DNA of 39,600 nucleotides from Actinomycetales bacterium (GTDB taxonomy: Bacteria; Actinomycetota; Actinomycetes; Actinomycetales; Actinomycetaceae), in assembly GCA_017882885.1 (NCBI GenBank), contig JADGOQ010000042.1:1-39600 (forward strand), written 5' to 3'. The position numbers were made by a program, and so were the translations under genes. The notes beneath the pieces were generated by a model. The model was not told where the DNA came from. It was given only the letters and a program-made list of their open reading frames with translations, and made no database searches. Shown piece after piece: positions 30,598 through 39,600 of this stretch (position 1 is its first letter; each line of letters begins with the position of its first letter).

Positions 30598-33500
30598 TCA
30601 GTGGTGGTCGACCAGGCAGCCCGGCCCCAGGAGCGCCTTCAGGTCCCCGAACAACGCGGGCCCGGGGTCGACCCGGAACCGGTCCCCGAGGGCCACCCGC
30701 CGGCGGCCGTAGCGGTTGGTCACCGAGAGGTAGACGGGCACGTTCCCGCCGTGTCGCTCGAGCAGGGCGCCGATGCTCTCGACCATGGGCACGGTGCAGC
30801 GCTGCTCGGCGATCTGGATGGTCACCGGGGCGGCGCGCATGGTGGTGGTGTCCAGGAGGGTCATCTCCTGGGCCATGAGGCTGATGGAGTCCTCCCGCTG
30901 CTGGACACGGGCCTTCACGGAGACGAGGATGTCCTCCGCGAGCACCACGGAGACGTTCTGGTAGGTGGAGGAGAAGAAGCTCACATCGGTCTCGCCCGAG
31001 AGGTCCTCGACCGTGACGACCGCCCACATCTTGCCGGCCTTCGTCACCTTGCGCTGCACGCCCGTGACGAGCCCGGCGATGAGCACGCTCTCGCCGTCCG
31101 TGCCGCCGTCCTCCTTGAGGGTGCCGATGTTGATGTCCGAGGAACGCGACAGCACGAACTCGAGGCCGGCAAGCGGGTGGTCGGAGACGTAGAGGCCCAA
31201 CATCTCCCGCTCGAAGGCCAGCTTGTCCTTCTTGTCCCACTCGGGCAGGTCCGGGATCTCCGTCGTGAGGCTGTCGGCGGGCTCCGGATCCGCGGCGAAC
31301 AGGTCGAACTGGCCCATCGCCTCGTTGCGCTTGATCGAGATGACCTCGTCGACGGCGTCCTCGTGGATGGTCATGAGGGCGCGGCGCGTGTGGCCGAGCG
31401 AGTCGAACGCACCGGCCTTCACGAGGGACTCGATGGCCCGCTTGTTGCACACCGCGATGGGCACCCGGTTCATGAAGTCGCCGAAGGAGAGGTACGGCCC
31501 GCCGGCCCGGCGCGTGGCCACGATCGGCTCCACCACCTGCATCCCGACGTTCCGCACGGCGGCCAGCCCGAAGCGGATGTCCTCCCCCACGGGGGTGAAC
31601 GTGGGGAGGGACGTGTTCACGTCCGGGGGCAGCACCGTGACGTCCATGTGGCGGCACTCGGAGAGGTAGACGGCCATCCTGTCCTTGTTGTCCTGCACCG
31701 AGGTGAGGAGGGCGGCCATGTACTCGGTCGGGTAGTTCGCCTTCAGGTAGCCCGTCCAGTAGGCCACCATGCCGTAGGCGGCGGTGTGGGACTTGTTGAA
31801 CGCGTAGTCGGAGAACGACTCCAGCACGTGCCAGAGGGTCTCCTGGGCGCCCGTGGAGTACCCCCGCTCTGTCATGCCCGCGAAGAACGCCTCCTGCTGC
31901 TTGTCGAGCTCGGACTTCTTCTTCTTGCCCATCGCCCGCCGCAGCAGGTCCGCCTGCCCGAGGGTGAAACCCGCCACCTTCTGGGCGGTGGCCATCACCT
32001 GCTCCTGGTAGACGATGAGGCCGTAGGTGCCCCCCAGGATCTCCGCCAGCGGCTCCTCGAGCTCGGGGTGGATGGGGGTGATCTCCTGGAGGCCGTTCTT
32101 GCGCAGTGCGTAGTTCGTGTGCGAGTTCACGCCCATTGGTCCGGGCCGGTACAGGGCGAGGACCGCGGAGATGTCCTCGAAGCTGTCCGGCCGCATGAGC
32201 CGCAACAGCTGGCGCATGGGGCCGCCGTCGAGCTGGAACACCCCCAGCGTGTCCCCGCGCCCGACCAGCGCGAATGTCCGCGCGTCGTCGAGGGGCAGGC
32301 GCTCGAGGTCCGGGACCTCCTTGTTGTTGAGCGCGATGTTCGCCAGCGCGTCCGAGATGACGGTCAGGTTGCGCAGGCCCAGGAAGTCCATCTTCAGCAG
32401 GCCCAGGTCCTCGCAGCTGGGGAACTCGAACTGGGTGATGATCGCGTTGTCGCTGGGACGGCGCATGACCGGGATGATGTCGGTGAGGGGCTCCGAGGAC
32501 ATGATCACGGCGCAGGCGTGGACGCTCCACTGGCGCTTGATGCCCTCCAGCCCGGTTGCCAGGTCCGTGACCTGGCGCGAGACGGGGTCGTCCTTGTAGA
32601 GCTGGCGAAACTCCTCCGCCTCTCCGTACCGCGGGTGGGTGGGGTCGAAGACCTTCGCGAGGGGGATGTCCTTGCCCATGACCGCCGGGGGCATCGCCTT
32701 CGTGAGTTGCTCGCCCACCGCGAACGGGTGGCCGAGCACGCGCGCGGCGTCCTTCAGCGACTGCTTCGCCTTCAGGGTGCCGAACGTGACCACTTGCGCC
32801 ACCCGGTCGTCGCCGTACTTGTCGACGACGTAGTCCAGCACCTCCCCGCGGCGGCGCTCGTCGAAGTCCACGTCGAAGTCCGGCATTGACACGCGCTCGG
32901 GGTTGAGGAAACGCTCGAACAGCAGTCCGTGGACGAGCGGGTCCAGGTCCGTGATGCGCATCGCGTAGGCCACCATCGAACCGGCGCCCGAGCCGCGACC
33001 GGGCCCGACGCGGATGCCGTGCGTCTTCGCCCAGTTGATGAAGTCCGCCACCACGAGGAAGTAGGAGGTGAAGCCCATCTGGGTGATGACGCCGACCTCA
33101 AAGTCCGCGCGCCGCCGCACCTCGTCGCTGACGCCGTCCGGGTAGCGGTCGCGCAGGCCGCGCTCGACCTCCTTGACGAACCAGGATGTGGAGTCCTCGC
33201 CCGCGGGGACCGGGAATACCGGCATGTGGTTGGCGCCCTCGGCGGCCGTCACGAAGGAGACGTCACACTGCTCGGCGATTAGGAGGGTGTTGTCGCAGGC
33301 CTCGGGGAGGTCGGCGAACAGGTCGCGCATCTCGCGGCCGGGCCGCAGGTAGTAGGTGCTGCCGTCGAACTTGAAGCGATCGGGGTCCGACAGGGTGGTG
33401 CCCGACTGCAGGCACAGCAGCGCCGCGTGGGTGTCCACGTCGTCCGGCGAGACATAGTGCGAGTCGTTGGTGGCCACCAGCGGGGCGCCGATCTCCCCCG

Positions 33501-34134
33501 CCAGGCGGAGCAGGTCAGCGCGGACCCGCCGCTCCATCTCGAGCCCGTGGTCCATGAGCTCCACGTAGAAGTTCTCCCGCCCGAAGATGTCCTGGAACTC
33601 CCCGGCCGCCGCGAGCGCCTCGTCGTACTGGCCCAGCCGCAGCCTGGTCTGCACCTCCCCCGACGGGCACCCCGTAGTCGCGATCAGCCCGGGCGCGTGG
33701 GCATTGAGCAGTTCGCGGTCCATGCGCGGCCACTTGCCCCACTGCCCTTCCAGCGAGGCGCGCGAACCGAGGCGCATGAGGTTGTGCAGCCCGGTGTTGT
33801 CACGCGCCCACAGGGTCAGGTGGGTGTACGCGCCGCGCGCCGAGACGTCGTCGTCACGCTGCGCGAGCGTGCCCCACGTGACGCGGCTGCGATCCCGCCG
33901 GGACGTCCCCGGGGTCACGTAGGCCTCGATGCCGATGATGGGCTTGATCCCGTGCTTCCTGGCCGTGGTGTAGAAATCGTAGGCGCCGAAGAGGTAGCCG
34001 TGGTCGGTGATGCCCAGCGAGGTCTGACCGAGCGCGGCCGCCTCCCGGAAGAGCGGGTCGAGCTTCGCGGCGCCGTCCAGCATGGAGTACTCGGTGTGGA
34101 CGTGGAGGTGTGCGAAGTCTGCTGCCGCGGCCAT
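30598..34134 (-). CDS. dnaE: DNA polymerase III alpha subunit
   Basis: Catalytic subunit of the replicative polymerase, 1178 residues, the usual DnaE1 length. The N-terminal PHP domain starts [13 protein letters not shown] near residue 9, which in actinobacteria retains proofreading metal sites. The polymerase active-site aspartates are in [13 protein letters not shown] near residue 417, with [16 protein letters not shown] near residue 380, and [17 protein letters not shown] near residue 980 precedes the OB-fold domain. ATG 34134 is preferred over 34164 because it begins directly before the PHP domain; TACACT ends 7 nt before it and no Shine-Dalgarno is present, so a leaderless transcript is likely. 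Confidence 0.97.
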   Translation of the reverse strand: MAAAADFAHLHVHTEYSMLDGAAKLDPLFREAAALGQTSLGITDHGYLFGAYDFYTTARKHGIKPIIGIEAYVTPGTSRRDRSRVTWGTLAQRDDDVSARGAYTHLTLWARDNTGLHNLMRLGSRASLEGQWGKWPRMDRELLNAHAPGLIATTGCPSGEVQTRLRLGQYDEALAAAGEFQDIFGRENFYVELMDHGLEMERRVRADLLRLAGEIGAPLVATNDSHYVSPDDVDTHAALLCLQSGTTLSDPDRFKFDGSTYYLRPGREMRDLFADLPEACDNTLLIAEQCDVSFVTAAEGANHMPVFPVPAGEDSTSWFVKEVERGLRDRYPDGVSDEVRRRADFEVGVITQMGFTSYFLVVADFINWAKTHGIRVGPGRGSGAGSMVAYAMRITDLDPLVHGLLFERFLNPERVSMPDFDVDFDERRRGEVLDYVVDKYGDDRVAQVVTFGTLKAKQSLKDAARVLGHPFAVGEQLTKAMPPAVMGKDIPLAKVFDPTHPRYGEAEEFRQLYKDDPVSRQVTDLATGLEGIKRQWSVHACAVIMSSEPLTDIIPVMRRPSDNAIITQFEFPSCEDLGLLKMDFLGLRNLTVISDALANIALNNKEVPDLERLPLDDARTFALVGRGDTLGVFQLDGGPMRQLLRLMRPDSFEDISAVLALYRPGPMGVNSHTNYALRKNGLQEITPIHPELEEPLAEILGGTYGLIVYQEQVMATAQKVAGFTLGQADLLRRAMGKKKKSELDKQQEAFFAGMTERGYSTGAQETLWHVLESFSDYAFNKSHTAAYGMVAYWTGYLKANYPTEYMAALLTSVQDNKDRMAVYLSECRHMDVTVLPPDVNTSLPTFTPVGEDIRFGLAAVRNVGMQVVEPIVATRRAGGPYLSFGDFMNRVPIAVCNKRAIESLVKAGAFDSLGHTRRALMTIHEDAVDEVISIKRNEAMGQFDLFAADPEPADSLTTEIPDLPEWDKKDKLAFEREMLGLYVSDHPLAGLEFVLSRSSDINIGTLKEDGGTDGESVLIAGLVTGVQRKVTKAGKMWAVVTVEDLSGETDVSFFSSTYQNVSVVLAEDILVSVKARVQQREDSISLMAQEMTLLDTTTMRAAPVTIQIAEQRCTVPMVESIGALLERHGGNVPVYLSVTNRYGRRRVALGDRFRVDPGPALFGDLKALLGPGCLVDHH

Positions 34135-34160
34135 GCCAGCCAGTGTAGGTCGCGGCTTCC

Positions 34161-34634
34161 TCAAACCTCGATTCGGCGCTCCATGTCCTGGTGCCAGATG
34201 CCCGCATCGAGGTACCGCTCCCCGGTCACCACCCGGTAGCCCAGCAGGGAGTAGAAGCCCATGGCACTCTCCTGCGCGGACAACACCACCCGCACCACCA
34301 GGAGGCCACCCTCCCGAACGCCGTCGCGTGCGAGCGCCACGCCCTCGAGGTGCGCCATCAGCGCCGCGCCGATGCCGCGGCCGCGCGCCTCCCGGAGGAC
34401 GGCGACGCGGCCCACGTGGACCTCGCCGGGGTGGCCCGGATCGGCGAGCACGCGGCCGGTGGCGACGACGTCGTCGCCCAGGTACCCGAGGGCATGGGAC
34501 GTGGTGGGGTCGGTGTCGCGGGCGTCCACCTCCTCCTCGATGGGAACGTGCTGCTCACGCACGAACACCTCGTGACGGACGCGCCAAGCGGCCTCCAGGC
34601 CCTCCCGGTCGACGATGTCTGCCACGCGGATCAC
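34161..34634 (-). CDS. GNAT-family N-acetyltransferase
   Basis: Acetyl-CoA-dependent acetyltransferase of 157 residues. The acetyl-CoA loop appears in [20 protein letters not shown] near residue 80 (R-x-x-G-x-G type) and the C-terminal Tyr region as [17 protein letters not shown] near residue 128. The overall pattern resembles ElaA/YjcF-like members ([17 protein letters not shown] near residue 24). GTG 34634 overlaps the stop of the pseudouridine synthase gene (GTGA). Substrate unknown; it may acetylate small molecules or proteins. Confidence 0.88.
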   Translation of the reverse strand: MIRVADIVDREGLEAAWRVRHEVFVREQHVPIEEEVDARDTDPTTSHALGYLGDDVVATGRVLADPGHPGEVHVGRVAVLREARGRGIGAALMAHLEGVALARDGVREGGLLVVRVVLSAQESAMGFYSLLGYRVVTGERYLDAGIWHQDMERRIEV

Positions 34635-35548
34635 CGCATTACCTCCAGCGCGTGGGCCAGGTCATCCGGGTACGGCGATGTGAAGGTGACGAACGTCCCG
34701 GTTCGCGGGTGGGTGAACGAGAGCGCGACGGCGTGCAGCCACTGCCGTTCAAGGCCGGCCCGCCGCGCGATGGTGGGGTCCGCGCCGTACATGAGGTCGC
34801 CAACGCACGGGTGGTTCACGGCCGCCAGGTGCACCCGGATCTGGTGGGTGCGCCCCGTCTCGAGGTGAACCTCCAGCAGGCTCGCCCGCGGCATCATCTC
34901 GAGCGTCCGGTAGTGGGTGACGGCGTGCCGGCCGGTGGCGAGCACCGCCATCTTCCAGTCGGCGCCGGGGTGGCGCCCGATCGGGGCTTCGATCGTGCCC
35001 GTGGACGGGTCCGGGTGGCCCTGGACCAGGGCGTGGTACACCTTCACCGGGGTCCGGTCCCGGAATGCCTGCTTGAGCACGCTGTAGGCCTGCTCGGACT
35101 GGGCGATCACCATCACGCCGGACGTCCCGACGTCGAGTCGCTGGACGATTCCGTGCCGCTCCGCTGCCCCCGACGTGGTGATCGGGTACCCGGCGGCCAG
35201 GAGGGCGCCCAGCACCGTCGGCCCCGTCCACCCGGGGGACGCGTGCGCGGCGACGCCCACGGGCTTGTCGATCACGATGATGTCCGCATCCTGGTGGAGG
35301 ATCGTTAACCCCTCGACCGGGGTGGGTACCACCTCATGACGCGGCTCGTCCGGGATGGTCACGTCGAGGGTGCCCCCGGCGTTCAGGCGGTCCGCCTTTG
35401 CGACCGCCCTCCCGTCCAGCAGCACCAGCCCCGCGGCGGCCATCTCGCCGGCCCGCGTCCGGGAGACGCCGAGCATCCGCGAGAGGGCCGTGTCCACCCG
35501 CTCCCCCACCAGGCCGTCGGGCACCGGCAGCAGCCGCGCCTCAGCCAT
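34631..35548 (-). CDS. RluA-family 23S rRNA pseudouridine synthase (RluD-like)
   Basis: Isomerises uridine to pseudouridine in rRNA. The 305-residue protein has an N-terminal S4 domain ([21 protein letters not shown] near residue 20) and the catalytic Asp in [14 protein letters not shown] near residue 140, where the usual HRLD has become QRLD, a form I associate with actinobacterial members. [11 protein letters not shown] near residue 235 is also diagnostic. It overlaps lspA by 8 bp and the GNAT gene by 4 bp. Placement right after lspA is the classical lspA-rluD arrangement. Confidence 0.93.
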   Translation of the reverse strand: MAEARLLPVPDGLVGERVDTALSRMLGVSRTRAGEMAAAGLVLLDGRAVAKADRLNAGGTLDVTIPDEPRHEVVPTPVEGLTILHQDADIIVIDKPVGVAAHASPGWTGPTVLGALLAAGYPITTSGAAERHGIVQRLDVGTSGVMVIAQSEQAYSVLKQAFRDRTPVKVYHALVQGHPDPSTGTIEAPIGRHPGADWKMAVLATGRHAVTHYRTLEMMPRASLLEVHLETGRTHQIRVHLAAVNHPCVGDLMYGADPTIARRAGLERQWLHAVALSFTHPRTGTFVTFTSPYPDDLAHALEVMR

Positions 35549-36137
35549 CGTGTTCTCCGGGGGACTCCGCCTCCTCGGCGGCCGCGACCGGGCGGGGCGC
35601 GTTCGCCCGCGACCCGTCCGTCTCGAGACCGAGGACCGCGAGCGCCGCGATCCCGACGGCGGCGCCCACGATCGCGATGTCCGCGAGGTTGCCGATGAAG
35701 AAGCCCGAGTAGTTGATGAAGTCCACCACGTGCCCGCGGCCGAAGCCCGGATCGCGGAAGAGTCGGTCCATCAGGTTGCCGGCCGCACCGCCGAGCAGGA
35801 GCCCGAGCATGACCGCCCACCAGCCGGAGCCGATCGTGCGCGCAATGCGGACCACCACCACCACGACCACGAGAGCGATGATCGTGAAGATCCACGTCAT
35901 CCCGCTGGCGAACGAGAACGCCGCACCCGGGTTGAACACCAGTTGCAGCGTGATGATGTCCCCGATGAGCGGGACGGGGTCGTCCTGCGACAGCAGCCGG
36001 GTGGCCAGGACCTTGGTGACCTGGTCGAGCACAAGGACGGCGAAGGCGAGGGCGAACACCAGCACCACGTAGCGGGTGTTGATCGGCTGCGGTTCGCTCC
36101 GGCGTCGCGCCGGGCCTTCCGCGCGGTGTCGGCTCAC
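35541..36137 (-). CDS. lspA: Lipoprotein signal peptidase (signal peptidase II)
   Basis: Membrane aspartyl protease that cleaves prolipoproteins at the lipobox. The 198-residue protein has four hydrophobic segments and both catalytic aspartates in their motifs: GNLMDRLFR followed by [10 protein letters not shown] near residue 135, and [14 protein letters not shown] near residue 152. [11 protein letters not shown] near residue 68 is also conserved. The N-terminal 20 residues are basic and hydrophilic, and the C-terminus carries a 35-residue soluble tail. It is separated from divIVA by a strong hairpin, so it probably starts a new transcript or relies on readthrough. Confidence 0.95.
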   Translation of the reverse strand: MSRHRAEGPARRRSEPQPINTRYVVLVFALAFAVLVLDQVTKVLATRLLSQDDPVPLIGDIITLQLVFNPGAAFSFASGMTWIFTIIALVVVVVVVRIARTIGSGWWAVMLGLLLGGAAGNLMDRLFRDPGFGRGHVVDFINYSGFFIGNLADIAIVGAAVGIAALAVLGLETDGSRANAPRPVAAAEEAESPGEHDG

Positions 36138-36160
36138 GGTGTGCCCTCGGTTGCATGACT

Positions 36161-36188
36161 GACGGCGGCACCCGGAGGTGCCGCCGTC
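36161..36188 (-). terminator. Strong GC-rich hairpin after divIVA
   Basis: GACGGCGGCACC-cgga-GGTGCCGCCGTC is a perfect 12-bp stem with a 4-nt loop, 13 bp after the divIVA stop codon and 23 bp before lspA. No T-run follows, which is common for actinobacterial terminators of high stem stability. Confidence 0.75.
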
Positions 36189-36201
36189 GTCAGGTTGTCG
36201 G

Positions 36202-36876
<675 letters not shown>

Positions 36877-36907
36877 TTCGTCTCCTCGGCTGTTAGCTTG
36901 ACTGGCG

Positions 36908-36927
36908 GCGGATGACATGTCATCCGC
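36908..36927. promoter_or_regulatory. Perfect 20-bp palindrome upstream of divIVA
   Basis: GCGGATGACATGTCATCCGC reads the same on both strands and lies 31 bp upstream of the divIVA ATG, in a 176-bp gap between yggT and divIVA. With no loop it is more likely a binding site for a dimeric regulator than an RNA hairpin. The binder is unknown; a TATCGT hexamer at 36937-36942 on the minus strand is a possible -10 just upstream. Confidence 0.55.
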
Positions 36928-37052
36928 ATCACTCACGATAGCGGAAAAAAGCGGCGTGTTGCGTTTGGCAGCCCGCGTGGCCTGACTATTTGTGCCCGCA
37001 CTTCCCTCGAACGCGTAGTCATGGCCGTGCGGCAGCAACGCGAGCGCCGGCC

Positions 37053-37340
37053 TCAGGACAGTGAGGCCAGTGCCGCCCTCAGGAAGCTGAGGGCCATGAA
37101 GAGGACGAGGAATCCGAGGTCCAGCGCAACCGCCCCGATCCGCAACGGTGGGATCAGGCGGCGCAGCCAGCGAATCGGGGGGTCGGTGAGCGTGTACACC
37201 ACATTCGCGAGCACGAGGACCACACCCTCCGGTCGCCAGTTCCGGGAGAACGCCTGGACCAGGTCGAACACAACCCGGCCCATGAGCACCACCATGTACA
37301 GGGTGACGACGAGCTCAAGGACCTGGGCGATTGCCGACAT
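37053..37340 (-). CDS. YggT-family membrane protein
   Basis: Small integral membrane protein of 95 residues with two hydrophobic segments (residues about 5-25 and 68-92) flanking a short loop containing FSRNWRPEG and the conserved LTDPPIRWLRRLIPP near residue 52. In actinobacteria and many other bacteria it is encoded between sepF and divIVA, as here, and is thought to act in envelope or division processes; its molecular role is undefined. It begins 12 bp after sepF. Confidence 0.92.
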   Translation of the reverse strand: MSAIAQVLELVVTLYMVVLMGRVVFDLVQAFSRNWRPEGVVLVLANVVYTLTDPPIRWLRRLIPPLRIGAVALDLGFLVLFMALSFLRAALASLS

Positions 37341-37352
37341 GGGGCGAGGGAC

Positions 37353-37793
37353 TCAGCCCTGGTTGAAGAAGCGGTTGCGCGCCTCGGGCTCGCGCGAGTC
37401 CGACTCCACGTGGACCGTCGCCGGGGAGAGGAGGAAGACCCGGTTGGTCACCCGCTCGATGACGCCGTGCAACCCGAAGACGAGCCCGGCGGAGAAGTCC
37501 ACCATGCGCTTCGCCTCGGCCTCGCCCAGCCCCGTCAGGTTCATGATTACGGGGATGCCCTGGCGGAAGGCCTCGCCGATCTCGCGGGCCTCGTTGTAGG
37601 TGGTGGGGTGAACCGTCACGATGCGAGAGAGCTCCACCTGGGGCTCGCTCATCACTCGCGCGATCGGGGTGACGGCACGCGACGGCGCACGCTCCGCCAC
37701 CTCCTCGGTCGGTTCGCCGGCCAATTCGTAACTCTCCTCGCCGGTTTCGGACAGGCCGAGGTATGCCATTGTCTTCCGCAGGGCTCCAGCCAT
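37353..37793 (-). CDS. sepF: Cell division protein SepF
   Basis: FtsZ membrane anchor of actinobacteria and Gram-positives. The 146-residue protein begins with an amphipathic helix ([14 protein letters not shown]), then an acidic linker, then the SepF fold with [19 protein letters not shown] near residue 58 and [20 protein letters not shown] near residue 80, ending SPATVHVE. The FtsZ C-terminal peptide ([10 protein letters not shown]) that SepF binds is intact in the ftsZ gene of this window. No yggS gene lies between pgeF and sepF; the gap is 45 bp. Confidence 0.95.
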   Translation of the reverse strand: MAGALRKTMAYLGLSETGEESYELAGEPTEEVAERAPSRAVTPIARVMSEPQVELSRIVTVHPTTYNEAREIGEAFRQGIPVIMNLTGLGEAEAKRMVDFSAGLVFGLHGVIERVTNRVFLLSPATVHVESDSREPEARNRFFNQG

Positions 37794-37838
37794 GACCGCT
37801 CCTCGCGTGGGTGCCGTTGACGTCGTCAGAACGTGACG

Positions 37839-38603
37839 CTAACCGAGCGCATCCGCCCACCGTCGGATTGCGGGCGGCGTGTCGCCATTACGCACGGCCA
37901 ATCCGGCGAAACGACCCGTCACGCCGTCGCGGCGGTATGAGAACCAGCGCTCGTCCTCGACCGTGCAGGCGTCGATCACCGTGAGTGGTACGCCCTCCAG
38001 CTGGCCGCGAATGCCCGCGAGGAGGTCGATCGCAGGAGTGCCGTGGGTGGTGGTGGACGCCGCGCCGAAGGCCCGCGCCCGCTCGCTCAACTCGGCGCCG
38101 ACCTCGTAGCAGCGCCCGCAGATGTGCGGGCCCACCGCGGCGTGGACGGGCTCGGCCGTGAGTTCGCGGACACGGCGGAGCGCCGCCGGGAGGACACCCG
38201 CGAACAGTCCCGCGCGGCCCACGTGCACAGCGGCGAGGACGCTCCCGGACTCGTCGGCCAGCAGCACGGGCGCGCAGTCGGCCACCAGCACCGCGGGGGC
38301 GCGGCCCGTCACCTGGGGCCCAATGACGAGCGCGTCGCACTCCCCCACGGCCTCGGCCGCTGCCGGGTCCACCGCCACGCGGACGGTGTTGCCATGCACC
38401 TGGTCCATCCAGACGAGTCCCGGTCCGAGGGTGCGTTCGAGCCGCGCGCGGTTGGCGACGACGTCGGCCGGGTCATCCCCGACGTGCAGCGCCAGGTTCA
38501 GCCCCCCGCTCCCGCCGGGACCGCCGCAGGGCGGACGCGAGACTCCCCCGGCTCGCGACGTGAAGAACGCACGCGCGCCGGGGGAGATGCGGCAGGACAC
38601 CAT
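37839..38603 (-). CDS. pgeF: Laccase-domain protein PgeF/YlmD (YfiH family)
   Basis: Member of the multicopper-oxidase-like YfiH family, described as peptidoglycan editing factor and as purine nucleoside phosphorylase. The 254-residue product has metal-site residues in QVHGNTV near residue 69, VADCAPVLL near residue 108 and AAVHVGRAG near residue 123, plus the His/Cys segment GPHICGRCYEVG near residue 158. It begins 3 bp after the ftsZ stop, so it is cotranscribed with ftsZ. Confidence 0.9.
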   Translation of the reverse strand: MVSCRISPGARAFFTSRAGGVSRPPCGGPGGSGGLNLALHVGDDPADVVANRARLERTLGPGLVWMDQVHGNTVRVAVDPAAAEAVGECDALVIGPQVTGRAPAVLVADCAPVLLADESGSVLAAVHVGRAGLFAGVLPAALRRVRELTAEPVHAAVGPHICGRCYEVGAELSERARAFGAASTTTHGTPAIDLLAGIRGQLEGVPLTVIDACTVEDERWFSYRRDGVTGRFAGLAVRNGDTPPAIRRWADALG

Positions 38604-38606
38604 GGG

Positions 38607-39600
38607 CTACTTGAGGAAGTCCGGGATGTCGAGGTCCTCCACCTGCCGGCGGGGGCGCTCCGACTCGAAGACGCGCGGGATCTCGAAGGACCCCGGTGTC
38701 TCCTCGGGCGACGGGGCGGACTCCCGGCTCGGGGCCGAGGGTGCCGACGGCGTGGGCCGCGCCGCGGGCGCGGCCGGGGCGGCCTTCTCGGCAACCGAGC
38801 CCACCGGCCGGGCGTTCGCGGCCTGGGCGGCGGTGACCCGCTGGCCGGCCTCGTCGAATCCGGCGGCGATGACCGTGACCCGCACCTCGTCGCCGAGGGC
38901 GTCGTCGATCACCGCGCCAAAGATGATGTTGGCCTCGGGGTGCGCGGCCTCCTGGACGAGGCGCGCAGCCTCGTGGATCTCGAACAGGCCGAGGTCCGAA
39001 CCACCCTGGATCGAGAGCAGCACGCCGTGCGCACCGTCGATGGACGCCTCCAGCAGCGGGGAGGAGATCGCGAGTTCGGCCGCCAGGACCGAGCGTCCCT
39101 CACCCCGCGCGCTCCCGATGCCCATCAGGGCGGAACCCGCATCCTTCATCACGGACTTGACGTCGGCGAAGTCGAGGTTGATCAGGCCGGGGGTCGTGAT
39201 CAGGTCCGTGATTCCTTGCACGCCGGAGAGGAGCACCTGGTCAGCGGACTTGAAGGCGTCGAGGACGGACACGGAGCGGTCCGAGATGGACAGCAGGCGA
39301 TCGTTGGGGATCACGATGAGCGTGTCGACCTCGGCGCGAAGCGATTCGATGCCCTTGTCCGCCTGGTTCGAACGGCGCCGGCCCTCGAAGGTGAAGGGTC
39401 GGGTCACCACGCCGATCGTGAGGGCGCCGAGGCTGCGCGCGATGCGGGCGACGACTGGCGCGCCACCCGTTCCGGTGCCACCGCCCTCGCCGGCGGTCAC
39501 GAAGACCATGTCAGCGCCCTTGAGAACCTCTTCGATCTCCTCGGAGTGGTCCTCGGCGGCCTTCTTGCCGACCTCGGGATCCGCGCCCGCGCCGAGACCG
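38607..39600 (-). CDS. ftsZ: Cell division GTPase FtsZ, 5' end outside the window
   Basis: Tubulin-like GTPase forming the Z-ring. About 330 C-terminal residues are visible; roughly the first 75-80 lie beyond the right edge. The sequence at the edge, [17 protein letters not shown], and the tubulin signature [15 protein letters not shown] are canonical. [11 protein letters not shown] and [11 protein letters not shown] mark the C-terminal subdomain. A Pro/Ala-rich linker (residues about 255-310 of the visible part) leads to the conserved tail [10 protein letters not shown], which binds SepF in actinobacteria. The pgeF gene follows after 3 bp. Confidence 0.97.
   Translation of the reverse strand, partial: GLGAGADPEVGKKAAEDHSEEIEEVLKGADMVFVTAGEGGGTGTGGAPVVARIARSLGALTIGVVTRPFTFEGRRRSNQADKGIESLRAEVDTLIVIPNDRLLSISDRSVSVLDAFKSADQVLLSGVQGITDLITTPGLINLDFADVKSVMKDAGSALMGIGSARGEGRSVLAAELAISSPLLEASIDGAHGVLLSIQGGSDLGLFEIHEAARLVQEAAHPEANIIFGAVIDDALGDEVRVTVIAAGFDEAGQRVTAAQAANARPVGSVAEKAAPAAPAARPTPSAPSAPSRESAPSPEETPGSFEIPRVFESERPRRQVEDLDIPDFLK

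Noticed and set aside
30232-32889. Long plus-strand open frame opposite dnaE and hisD
   Set aside because: Antisense shadow of real genes, low-complexity translation, no start signals.

Overview
The window is a gene-dense, high-GC (roughly 65-70% by eye) chromosomal segment of an actinobacterium. The gene order runs from the division cluster through dnaE, the his operon, infC-rpmI-rplT, pheST, the arg cluster and tyrS to an rRNA operon. With an actinobacterial boxA-type rRNA leader, an actinobacterial SepF/DivIVA/FtsZ set, PriA-type HisA and an infC with an ATC start, this points to Actinomycetales/Micrococcales-like or related lineages; the genus cannot be read from the sequence. Almost everything is on the minus strand, so genes are read from the right edge to the left. 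Only 15193-16176 and 21289-22549 are on the plus strand.

In transcription order from the right: (1) 39600-36202, the distal division cluster: ftsZ (5' end outside the window), pgeF, sepF, yggT and divIVA. (2) 36137-30598: lspA, an RluA-family pseudouridine synthase, a GNAT acetyltransferase and dnaE. (3) 30548-24854: hisD-hisC-hisB-unknown-hisH-priA and an SseB-family gene, a tightly overlapping operon. (4) 24836-22585: infC-rpmI-rplT-trmH behind a structured leader. (5) 22549-21289, plus strand: a CBS-domain protein and a PfkB kinase. (6) 21145-16217: pheS-pheT-SDR-flavodoxin. (7) 16176-15193, plus strand: a quinone oxidoreductase. (8) 15059-572: the arginine locus argC-J-B-D-G, then an arginine deiminase unit arcA-B-C, then two truncated genes (amidinotransferase and NCS1 permease), a TetR regulator, argR, argH and tyrS. 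(9) 571-1: an rRNA operon promoter and leader; the 16S gene would begin just beyond the left edge.

The most unusual part is the arginine locus. A catabolic arginine deiminase operon lies inside the biosynthetic arg cluster, where argF would normally be, and no separate argF is present; the only ornithine carbamoyltransferase is ArcB. Downstream of arcC, the first half of an arginine:glycine-type amidinotransferase is joined out of frame to the last two thirds of a nucleobase-type permease. The joint lies at a 14-bp palindrome, and the fused DNA has clearly lower GC than the flanks. Both argR and argC carry the same ARG-box-like core (CTGCATATATG).

Other points worth noting are -10 hexamers placed 6-7 nt from the start codons of argC, hisD, dnaE and the CBS gene (likely leaderless mRNAs), the ATC start of infC with an attenuator-like hairpin in front of it, the absence of yggS between pgeF and sepF, a 20-bp perfect palindrome upstream of divIVA, and a conserved-looking unknown gene between hisB and hisH. 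The rest of the window is ordinary housekeeping content.
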